From: a bacterium
GTDB lineage: Bacteria > UBA6262 > WVXT01
Reading direction: 5' to 3'
Length of the DNA stretch: 12,134 nucleotides
Assembly: GCA_035530055.1 (NCBI GenBank)
Contig: DATKVN010000077.1
Coordinates: 1-12,134 of the forward strand
Below the pieces are notes generated by a model, which worked only from the letters and a program-made list of their open reading frames with translations, ran no database searches and was not told where the DNA came from. The position numbers and the translations under genes were made by a program. Of the stretch, positions 1 to 4,805 are shown piece by piece. Within the stretch, counting starts at the first letter, position 1; every line of letters starts with the position of its first letter.

Positions 1-620
1 AGGAGAAGAGAAACATCTGTTTCTCTTCCGTTTTTTTCTTCTTCTTCTTCTTCTTCTTCTTCTTCTTTAGCTTTCAACTGGAGTCTCACGATAAAATCGT
101 CGGGTAAGATAACTTTTTCGGAATCGTTACTTACAAAGAGGAAGAATTTTACCTTATCGCCAACTTCCAGTCTTCTTGTAGTATCTATCTCCAAGCTGTT
201 TATTTTCAGAACAGGTTTTACTTCTTCTATAAATATATTGTAATAGACCCTTTCTCCCACGCCAGTGGGAGTTCCCAGAGAAGCGCCTACTGAATGGAGA
301 CCCCTCGTGGGTTTCTCCCATAAGTAGTCAATAAATGGGGTATACTTGATATCCGAAATGGGAAAAGTATGCACGGGTAAATCATTCAGATAGAAAATTA
401 AAAAAAATTTATCTCTGAATTCTGTTATCATCTCCTCTGCTTTCAGGTAGGTTCTGATACGCACAGGAGCGTCATCGTTCACAACCTCAACTAATTTGCC
501 TTTCTGAAAAAACTCAATCTTAGTTATTGTAACTTTATCCAGTAACTCCTCTCCCAGGCAATTGGGAAGAGGAGAGAACAGAATACATATAGTCACTAAA
601 AGGAGAAATTTACCAAACAA
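1..620 (-). CDS. Exported beta-rich protein of unknown function, N-terminal part (runs off the window)
   Basis: An open frame runs from a TTG at 618-620 to the window edge (206 codons) without a stop. I chose this start because a purine-rich AAGGGGG Shine-Dalgarno lies about 10 bases upstream and the first residues form a signal peptide: MFGKFLLLVTICILFSPLPN followed by CLGEE. The Cys does not sit in a good lipobox, so ordinary cleavage is as likely as lipidation. The rest alternates short hydrophobic and charged strands (for example KVTITKIEFF, VYYNIFIEEVKPVLKI, KVKFFLFVSND), which suggests two Ig-like or other beta-sandwich domains, but I recognise no family. Near the window edge comes a run of ten Glu encoded by a GAA repeat. 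The gene is divergent from the tnpB element, whose left end must lie very close to its ribosome binding site, so its native promoter may have been displaced. Function unknown. Confidence 0.7.
   Translation of the reverse strand, partial: MFGKFLLLVTICILFSPLPNCLGEELLDKVTITKIEFFQKGKLVEVVNDDAPVRIRTYLKAEEMITEFRDKFFLIFYLNDLPVHTFPISDIKYTPFIDYLWEKPTRGLHSVGASLGTPTGVGERVYYNIFIEEVKPVLKINSLEIDTTRRLEVGDKVKFFLFVSNDSEKVILPDDFIVRLQLKAKEEEEEEEEEEKNGRETDVSLL
38..67. repeat. (CTT)10 trinucleotide microsatellite
   Basis: Ten uninterrupted CTT units on the plus strand, next to a run of seven T. Read on the minus strand they encode ten consecutive Glu within the exported protein at 1-620. Unit gain or loss would keep the frame, whereas slippage in the adjoining T7 tract would break it. 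Confidence 0.9.
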
Positions 621-685
621 TGCCGTAAAGCCCCCTTGCTAAAGCTTGTAGGATATAAGGCGTTTCTCTTTTCTTGATTTTTTTC

Positions 686-714
686 TTGACATCATTATTA
701 TAAGTATGTATAAT
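686..714 (+). promoter_or_regulatory. Consensus sigma-70 promoter of the RHH-tnpB operon
   Basis: TTGACA at 686-691 and TATAAT at 709-714 are separated by exactly 17 bases, a perfect match to the bacterial housekeeping promoter. The expected transcription start, about 7 bases past the -10, falls at or next to the ATG at 721, so the RHH message would be leaderless or nearly so. No Shine-Dalgarno is visible before the ATG. Confidence 0.8.
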
Positions 715-720
715 ATGTGT

Positions 721-852
721 ATGAAACGAGTTGATTTTCATTTAACTGTTTCGCAAATTAAAAAACTTAAAAAGTTATCTAAAAAAACAGGTTTAACTGT
801 TGCTGAGCTTATAAGACGAGCTATTGATAAATTTTTGGAAAAACAAAAATGA
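721..852 (+). CDS. Ribbon-helix-helix (CopG/Arc-like) small DNA-binding protein upstream of tnpB
   Basis: A 43-residue protein, too short for a standard ORF cutoff. It begins MKRVDFHLTVSQIKKLKKLS: a short basic strand (KRVDFHLT) of the kind that inserts into the major groove as a dimer, then helix 1 (SQIKKLKKLSKKTG), then a turn and helix 2 (TVAELIRRAIDKFLEKQ). This is the minimal RHH fold, found in CopG/Arc-type repressors and antitoxins. Its TGA overlaps the tnpB ATG as ATGA (849-852), so tnpB translation is probably coupled to it. In-frame ATGs also occur at 706 and 715 but lie within or at the edge of the -10 element. It probably binds the element's own promoter as an autorepressor, or could assist TnpB; both roles are inferred. 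There is no toxin gene beside it. Confidence 0.82.
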   Translation: MKRVDFHLTVSQIKKLKKLSKKTGLTVAELIRRAIDKFLEKQK

Positions 853-1973
853 GAAAGACTTTTTTGTATAGAACCAAAATAAACGAGAATACAGAGACCA
901 ACTGCAATCAATGGCTTAAGATATGTAGAACTCTTTATAACCTTGCACTTGAACAGAGGATTGATATATACAGACAGCATAAGAAATCTGTTTCTGCCTA
1001 TGAACAGATGAGTCAATTGCCTGAATTGAAAGAAGCCTTCCCAGAATTTAAGATTGTAGGCTCTCAAGTTCTTCAAGAAGTTGTGCAACGAGTAGATAAA
1101 GCTTTCCAGGGATTCTTTCAGAGACTCAAAGAGAGAAAAGGTAAAGCTGGATTTCCTCGTTTTAAGGGTAGAAACAGATATGATTCTTTCACCCTTAAAC
1201 AAACTGGGTGGAGACTTAAAGGCAGATACCTCTACATTAAGAACGTTGGTAGATTCAAGCTTTTCCTCTCCAGAGAAGTTGAAGGGAACATTAAAACTGT
1301 AACCATTTGTAGAACATCCACTGGTAAATGGTTTGTAGCCTTTTCCTGTGATAATGTTCCTGCTAAAGAATACCCTGAAACTTCTGCTGAAGTTGGTATT
1401 GATATGGGTATTAACTCCTTTTGTGTCGACTCTTCTGGTAACAAAATAGAAAATCCTAAATACCTTCATAAATCTGAGAAACTTCTGGGAAGAAGACAAA
1501 GAAGTCTTTCTCGCAAAACAAAAGGTTCTAATCGCAGAAATAAAGCCCGTATCCTTGTAGCCAAAGCCCATGAAAAAATAGTTAATCAGAGAAAAGACTT
1601 TTTGCACAAACTGGCTAACTACTATATAGAAGCTTTTAAGACAATATACATAGAAGACCTGAATATAAGAGGCATGGTAAAAAACAGATATCTTGCCAAA
1701 AGCATCTCTGATGCTGGATGGGGAATGTTTGCTAATTTCTTGATGTATAAAGCGGCAGAAGCTAATCGTCAAGTAATTAGCATACCAGCCCATAACACAA
1801 CTCAGATCTGCTCTGGCTGTGGTAAGAAAGTCCCTAAAACTCTGTCTGTTCGTATCCATAAATGCCCTCATTGCAATTTAGTTTTAGATAGAGACCTAAA
1901 TGCCTCTATCGTAATAAAACAGCGTGGGCAACGCTATCAGACGCTAACACCTGCATTGGCTGGTGTTGTCTGA
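849..1973 (+). CDS. tnpB: TnpB RNA-guided DNA endonuclease (IS200/IS605 OrfB family)
   Basis: 374 residues, typical full length. The N-terminal half is the wedge/REC-like part (QWLKICRTLYNLALEQR near 21-37 and RFKGRNRYDSFTLKQTGWRL near 104-123, both hallmarks of the OrfB_IS605 helix-turn-helix and beta regions). The RuvC-like nuclease follows, with the catalytic triad present: Asp185 in VGIDMGINS, Glu269 in IYIEDLNIRG and Asp349 in LDRDLNAS. A CxxC...CxxC zinc ribbon (Cys321, 324, 339, 342) sits between the second and third acidic motifs. Nothing is truncated, so it is predicted active and is not a nuclease-dead TldR-like derivative. TnpB cuts DNA next to a short target-adjacent motif using an RNA that derives from the element's 3' end, which here overlaps the last codons. 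Translation starts at the ATG overlapping the RHH stop. A long antisense frame opposite the gene is a shadow. Confidence 0.95.
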   Translation: MRKTFLYRTKINENTETNCNQWLKICRTLYNLALEQRIDIYRQHKKSVSAYEQMSQLPELKEAFPEFKIVGSQVLQEVVQRVDKAFQGFFQRLKERKGKAGFPRFKGRNRYDSFTLKQTGWRLKGRYLYIKNVGRFKLFLSREVEGNIKTVTICRTSTGKWFVAFSCDNVPAKEYPETSAEVGIDMGINSFCVDSSGNKIENPKYLHKSEKLLGRRQRSLSRKTKGSNRRNKARILVAKAHEKIVNQRKDFLHKLANYYIEAFKTIYIEDLNIRGMVKNRYLAKSISDAGWGMFANFLMYKAAEANRQVISIPAHNTTQICSGCGKKVPKTLSVRIHKCPHCNLVLDRDLNASIVIKQRGQRYQTLTPALAGVV

Positions 1974-2006
1974 GAATCCCCTGCCTTCAGGCATGGGGAG
2001 TGTCAA
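1921..2006 (+). ncRNA. Predicted omegaRNA (reRNA) 3' scaffold of the TnpB element
   Basis: Three consecutive hairpins cover the end of tnpB and the right end of the element. Hairpin 1: AGCGT (1921-1925) with ACGCT (1931-1935). Hairpin 2, long and with a three-base bulge: TCAGAC (1937-1942) and AACACC (1946-1951) with GGTGTT (1962-1967) and GTCTGA (1968-1973); its 3' arm includes the tnpB stop. Hairpin 3: CCCC/TGCC (1978-1985) with GGCA/TGGGG (1990-1998), one bulged base. Known TnpB guide RNAs have this arrangement, with the guide being the host sequence just past the right end. If the boundary is TCAA at 2003-2006, the guide starts with GGATGGCCATTC at 2007. The 5' end of the RNA cannot be fixed and probably lies further inside tnpB. 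Confidence 0.75.
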
Positions 2007-2063
2007 GGATGGCCATTCATAATTCCTTTAAACAGAATCGTAACAGAAAGTTTGGGTCTTTCC

Positions 2064-2906
2064 TTAAGCCATTTTTTCTAATCTCTCAATTCTTTTCTGG
2101 GTAGGAGGGTGCGTGGAGAAGAGAACTGCAAGCCCTCTGCCTCTCAAAGGATTGACAGTAAACATGTGCGCGGTAGCCTGGTGGGCGGGTAATCTCCTCT
2201 GGCTTGCACTGGCTTCCAGCTTCCTGAGTGCTCTAGCCAGACCAAGAGGATTACCTGTTACCAGAGCACTTCCCCTGTCAGCCAGGTATTCCCGCGAGCG
2301 AGAAATCGCCATCTGAATTATCATCGCAGCAAACGGTGCTACAATTGCAGCAACCAGAAGCCCCAGCGCACCTCCTCTTCTACCTCCCCTGGAACCGTAC
2401 CCTCTAAAGATCGCTGCCCAGCGGGCAAAGGATGCCAGAATCATTACTGCTCCAGCAATAGTGGCTGCCACAGTTTGAATCAGGATGTCCCTATTTCTTA
2501 CATGAGCCAGCTCATGTCCGATTACTCCTGCCAGTTCTTCCTCATCCAGAACCCGCAATATACCTTCAGTTACTGCCACTGCAGCGTGCTGGGGATTTCT
2601 CCCGGTGGCAAAGGCATTGGGAGCGGAATGGGGAATAAGGTAGAGTTTGGGCATGGGCAATCCAGATTTCTGGGTAAGAGCCCTTACATTGCCATAAAGT
2701 TGAGGCATATCCTCCTCCCTTAAAGGCTGGGCTTTATACATTGCCAAAACTATCTTATCAGAATACCAGTAGCTTATGAAGTTGATCCCTGCTGCAATTA
2801 TGAAAGCAAAAATCATACCCTGCCTTCCACCGATAAGGTTTCCCACCCAGATCAAAACTAAAGTCAGGGCTAACATTAGAATAAAGGTCTTCATCTGATT
2901 CAACAT
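2064..2906 (-). CDS. htpX: HtpX-like M48B membrane zinc metalloprotease
   Basis: 280 residues from the chosen ATG (2904-2906), which gives the usual HtpX beginning (MLNQMKTFILMLALTLVLIW) and has an AGGGG Shine-Dalgarno at 2916-2920. A GTG at 2924 and an ATG between them are in-frame alternatives without better signals. Two N-terminal membrane segments (about 5-24 and 31-48) are followed by the M48 domain with HELAH at 131-135 (His131, Glu132, His135) and a third zinc ligand, Glu206, in SREYLADRGSA. Two further hydrophobic segments lie at about 141-160 and 181-201. HtpX degrades damaged or misfolded inner-membrane proteins, with its active site on the cytoplasmic side. The gene ends tail-to-tail with the tnpB element. 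Its leader carries a REPIN-like double hairpin that directly abuts the Shine-Dalgarno, and a promoter can be seen upstream. It appears complete. Confidence 0.95.
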   Translation of the reverse strand: MLNQMKTFILMLALTLVLIWVGNLIGGRQGMIFAFIIAAGINFISYWYSDKIVLAMYKAQPLREEDMPQLYGNVRALTQKSGLPMPKLYLIPHSAPNAFATGRNPQHAAVAVTEGILRVLDEEELAGVIGHELAHVRNRDILIQTVAATIAGAVMILASFARWAAIFRGYGSRGGRRGGALGLLVAAIVAPFAAMIIQMAISRSREYLADRGSALVTGNPLGLARALRKLEASASQRRLPAHQATAHMFTVNPLRGRGLAVLFSTHPPTQKRIERLEKMA

Positions 2907-2920
2907 ATTTACCATCCCCT

Positions 2921-2978
2921 GCACAATTTGAAATTGTGCCTACAAAACAATGGTTGTAGGCACAGATTCAATCTGTGC
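2921..2978. repeat. REPIN-like double hairpin 1 (two inverted GTAG-hairpin halves)
   Basis: Perfect palindrome GCACAATTT-G-AAATTGTGC at 2921-2939, then CTAC at 2940-2943, a short spacer, GTAG at 2956-2959, and palindrome GCACAGAT-TCA-ATCTGTGC at 2960-2978. CTACAA/TTGTAG also pair, and with the flanking bases they form a 10-bp stem (GTGCCTACAA 2936-2945 with TTGTAGGCAC 2954-2963) that competes with the two outer hairpins. Each half reads GTAG followed directly by a hairpin with TTCA at its centre, in inverted orientation. GTAG next to a hairpin is the known hallmark of REP sequences mobilised by TnpA_REP (RAYT) proteins, and inverted pairs are REPINs. No RAYT gene is in the window. Confidence 0.75.
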
Positions 2979-2989
2979 AAACTGGTTTC

Positions 2990-3019
2990 ATTATATTAAA
3001 TATTCTCTCTCTTCTGCAA
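2990..3019 (-). promoter_or_regulatory. Probable htpX promoter
   Basis: On the minus strand, TTGCAG (plus-strand complement at 3014-3019) and TATAAT (2990-2995) are 18 bases apart. The -10 is perfect and the -35 is moderate. The expected start near 2983 means the transcript would begin at the edge of the REPIN-like element, so this element would be nearly the entire leader before the htpX Shine-Dalgarno. Confidence 0.55.
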
Positions 3020-3044
3020 GCCATTTTTAGAGGGCTCTGATTTC

Positions 3045-3104
3045 CGCAGGCTGAAGCCTGCGACTACCATTCTATCGTTCGGTAGCCGCAACCTTTAGGT
3101 TGCG
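3045..3104. repeat. REPIN-like double hairpin 2 with stems unlike element 1
   Basis: Palindrome CGCAGGCT-GA-AGCCTGCG at 3045-3062, then A and CTAC at 3064-3067, a spacer, GTAG at 3082-3085, then C and palindrome CGCAACCT-TT-AGGTTGCG at 3087-3104. Read outward from each GTAG, the halves are GTAG-N-CGCA...TTYA...TGCG. The architecture matches the element at 2921-2978, but the stem bases differ, even between the two halves. It lies between the stop of the MBL-fold gene (3139) and the htpX promoter. It might act as a processing or transcription barrier for the MBL operon, although there is no T tract for a classical terminator. Confidence 0.72.
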
Positions 3105-3138
3105 CATTCAAACACTCCGATGAATCAAAGCTACTCTA

Positions 3139-3930
3139 TCAGGAGGAAACTTCCATCTTATCTGTATCGAAGACCATCCCGTCCTTTGCTACTACTACCT
3201 TAACTCCTGTAGAATCCTCGATGCTCTTAGCCTGCTTCCAGGGATTGGCTCTCAGGAGAGTCATTCCAAAATGGGTGAGGATAGACACCTTGGGTTTACA
3301 TTCCATAACAATCCTTTTAACATCTTCTATACAGAGATGGTCCAGATCGCTAGGTTGAAGCCTTACTACATTGACAATTAGAAGGTCGCTCCTATAGTGA
3401 GCGGTTAGCTGGGGAAAGAAGCGAGTATCGGAGAGATAGGAGATTTCACATTTAGAAGTATGAAAATTGAACCCGTAAGTTTCTGCATTGCCATGAATAT
3501 GCTTTACCGGAGGTTCAAAGGATATATTACCTACCCTGTATTTTTTCCCAACTTTAAGTATCTCTACTTTCTCCAGATAATTTCTAACATATCTGAGTAT
3601 AACAGGGTCCTCTTGGAAAGCGTCTCCCGGAGCAAATACAACTCCCTTTTTGGCAAAACCTCCTTCTGTCATTGCCTCTACCATAACATTTATGTCTGCT
3701 GAATGGTCGAGATGTCTGTGAGAAAGGATAATCCCTTCCAGACTCTTTGGCTTAAGACCTTTCTCTAAAGACCTGATGAGAGCACCCGGGCCAGGGTCTA
3801 AGAGAAACTCCGTTCCATCAATAGAGAACCATATCCCGCCAGAAGCTCTAATCTGTTTAAACACTACAACCCTTGCCCCGCCTGTTCCCAAGAATATTAT
3901 CCGATTAGGCTTGCCTTTTTTTTTCTTCAA
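3139..3930 (-). CDS. MBL-fold metallo-hydrolase (RNase Z/PhnP-like superfamily)
   Basis: 263 residues starting at a TTG (3928-3930) with an AGGGG Shine-Dalgarno 6 bases before it, which overlaps the stop of the upstream acylphosphatase gene. The metal-binding pattern of the metallo-beta-lactamase fold is complete: an N-terminal strand with LGTGGA (14-19), SHRHLDH at 70-76 (His71, His73, Asp75, His76), a further His in KHIHG (144/146), Asp168 in SYLSDTR, and His220 in ILTHFG. The order and the GTGGA motif suit the RNase Z/PhnP/CPSF-like branch of phosphodiesterases that act on nucleic acid or small phosphodiesters. It lacks enough identifiable features to call a tRNA 3' nuclease. It is probably cytoplasmic and dinuclear with zinc or manganese. 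The 8-base gap to acyP suggests co-transcription and coupled translation. The substrate is unknown. Confidence 0.85.
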   Translation of the reverse strand: MKKKKGKPNRIIFLGTGGARVVVFKQIRASGGIWFSIDGTEFLLDPGPGALIRSLEKGLKPKSLEGIILSHRHLDHSADINVMVEAMTEGGFAKKGVVFAPGDAFQEDPVILRYVRNYLEKVEILKVGKKYRVGNISFEPPVKHIHGNAETYGFNFHTSKCEISYLSDTRFFPQLTAHYRSDLLIVNVVRLQPSDLDHLCIEDVKRIVMECKPKVSILTHFGMTLLRANPWKQAKSIEDSTGVKVVVAKDGMVFDTDKMEVSS

Positions 3931-3938
3931 ATCTTCCC

Positions 3939-4220
3939 CTAAAAATATCTGACCGAGAAAGTGTCAAATTCTCCGCTATATTCTTCCCATTCAACCTGAA
4001 CGTCTTTAACTTCTGCCTCATCAGGACCGCGATGGCACCACTGGATAATTCTTTCCACAGCCTGTTTATCCCCTTCAAAAACAGCTTCCACCCGACCATC
4101 CGGGCAATTCCTCACCCAACCCTTCACTCCCCAACCCATAGCTCTGTCACGAGTATAACTACGGAAGAAGACTCCCTGAACAAACCCCTCTATCCACACA
4201 TGAGCTCTAACTTTGGACAA
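3939..4220 (-). CDS. acyP: Acylphosphatase
   Basis: With a TTG start at 4218-4220 the product has 93 residues, the normal acylphosphatase length, and begins MSKVRAHVWIEGFVQGVFFR. A GGAGAGG Shine-Dalgarno lies about 9 bases before this start. A TTG 18 bases further upstream is in frame, but it would place that Shine-Dalgarno inside the coding region. The family signature is clear: GFVQGVFFRSY (10-22) with catalytic Arg20 in the phosphate loop, and Asn38 in GWVRNCPDGRVEAVFEG, the second catalytic residue. The usual GxVQGVxFR has Phe where Gly or another residue is common, which is tolerated in the family. The enzyme hydrolyses acyl phosphates such as 1,3-bisphosphoglycerate or carbamoyl phosphate in the cytoplasm. 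Its TAG stop overlaps the ribosome binding site of the MBL-fold gene, suggesting coupling. Confidence 0.92.
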   Translation of the reverse strand: MSKVRAHVWIEGFVQGVFFRSYTRDRAMGWGVKGWVRNCPDGRVEAVFEGDKQAVERIIQWCHRGPDEAEVKDVQVEWEEYSGEFDTFSVRYF

Positions 4221-4251
4221 AAGTATTCGCCTCTCCAATCATGCGTACCAG

Positions 4252-4269
4252 GTCAAACTCTTATTTGAC
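4252..4269. promoter_or_regulatory. Short inverted repeat between the DUF488 and acyP genes
   Basis: GTCAAA-CTCTTA-TTTGAC, a perfect 6-bp inverted repeat with a 6-base spacer, lies 32 bases upstream of the acyP start. It could be an operator or a small transcript hairpin. I see no convincing -35/-10 pair in this gap, so acyP and the MBL gene may be read from a promoter upstream of DUF488. Confidence 0.3.
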
Positions 4270-4301
4270 ACTCCAGAAATTTAAGTACATATTCGCTACA
4301 T

Positions 4302-4715
4302 TTAGATTATATCAACTACTTTCCAGCCGAGCTTCTTCAGGCTCTGGCTAATATATTTCCTGTGGCATCCAGCGGGCAACCTCTCACAGCACATTATTAC
4401 AGCAGGATTTTTATTTGCTAGTTTCTGGAGGGACTTAAGAGCCTGTTTATACTCTTTCGTCTTAACATAAGCTTCATAGCCACTCTTACGAAACCCACCC
4501 AGGTCCTTTCCCATATAGACATATTCAATTTCCGAGGAGAAAAGAATCATATCCAGGTTTTCCCTTTTGAAACGTTCATATTTACTGGTGGGGAACCTCC
4601 TCACATCAACTAAAGTCTTTACTCCCCAGTCCTTTAAAGTCTTAAGGAAATCATCCTGAGATCTGGCGGCTGAGCCTATAGTATAGATATTTTTTTTCTT
4701 TATCTTTTTCACCAT
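4302..4715 (-). CDS. DUF488 family protein
   Basis: 137 residues. The DUF488 pattern is visible throughout: YTIGSAARSQDDFL (11-24, the usual TIGHS motif with the His absent), TLVDVRRFPTSKYERF (34-49), YVYMGKDLGGFRKSGYEAYV (65-84) and VIMCCERLPAGCHRKYIS (105-122), the last with its conserved Cys and CHR motif. The biochemical function of DUF488 is not established; it is a small cytoplasmic protein often found in stress or accessory regions. The ATG at 4713-4715 is preferred because it precedes the basic N-terminus MVKKIKKKN, but a good Shine-Dalgarno at the usual distance is lacking. A short reading frame with a strong Shine-Dalgarno overlaps this start (see 4709-4735), so the start may be reached by coupling. 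The missing motif His is a departure from the family norm. Confidence 0.85.
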   Translation of the reverse strand: MVKKIKKKNIYTIGSAARSQDDFLKTLKDWGVKTLVDVRRFPTSKYERFKRENLDMILFSSEIEYVYMGKDLGGFRKSGYEAYVKTKEYKQALKSLQKLANKNPAVIMCCERLPAGCHRKYISQSLKKLGWKVVDII

Positions 4716-4735
4716 ATCAAGCAGTAATACCTCAT
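4709..4735 (-). CDS. Possible eight-residue leader peptide overlapping the DUF488 start
   Basis: MRYYCLIW followed by TGA. An AAGGAG Shine-Dalgarno lies about 10 bases before its ATG (4733-4735), and its TGA (4709-4711) is interleaved with the DUF488 start as ATGGTGA. This would explain how ribosomes reach DUF488, which has no Shine-Dalgarno of its own at normal spacing. The frame is too short to prove and could be chance. Confidence 0.3.
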   Translation of the reverse strand: MRYYCLIW

Positions 4736-4805
4736 AAAGTCAACACTCCTTAAGGTGAGCCAAACATAAAAAACGTTTGAAGAGAATAGTTTGTGAGGCG
4801 AAGAT

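Larger units (their letters stand above)
644..2006 (+). mobile_element. TnpB-only IS200/IS605-type element (IS1341-like) with an RHH accessory gene
   Basis: The element carries tnpB and a small RHH gene but no tnpA Y1 transposase, so it would need a transposase in trans. The right end is well supported: after the tnpB stop there is a hairpin (CCCC TGCC loop GGCATGGGG, 1978-1998) and then TGTCAA. TCAA at 2003-2006 matches the right cleavage tetranucleotide known for IS608. The left end is uncertain. A weak imperfect hairpin at 644-661 (GCTT paired with AAGGC) is the best candidate I see, and a TTGAT resembling the ISDra2 target motif at 674-678 is another possibility. The element lies between the start of the divergent exported-protein gene and the 3' end of htpX. 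Confidence 0.65.

Noticed and set aside
254-271. Hairpin CTCCCAC-GCCA-GTGGGAG
   Set aside because: It lies inside the coding region of the exported protein without a T tract or nearby gene boundary, and probably reflects codon choice at a Pro/Gly turn.
545-573. Imperfect hairpin CTCCTCTCCCA with TGGGAAGAGGAG near the start of the exported-protein gene
   Set aside because: It is within the codons around the signal peptide end, is imperfect and lacks a regulatory context that I can support.
738-1871. 377-codon open frame antisense to tnpB
   Set aside because: It lies exactly opposite an unmistakable tnpB with intact catalytic motifs, has low-complexity Ser/Phe-rich composition and resembles no family. 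It is a coding shadow.
2921-3104. Possible CRISPR array, because of several palindromic repeats with similar spacing
   Set aside because: There are only two composite units, the repeats are not identical and there are no unique spacers of constant length. The GTAG-hairpin layout fits REPIN-like elements better.
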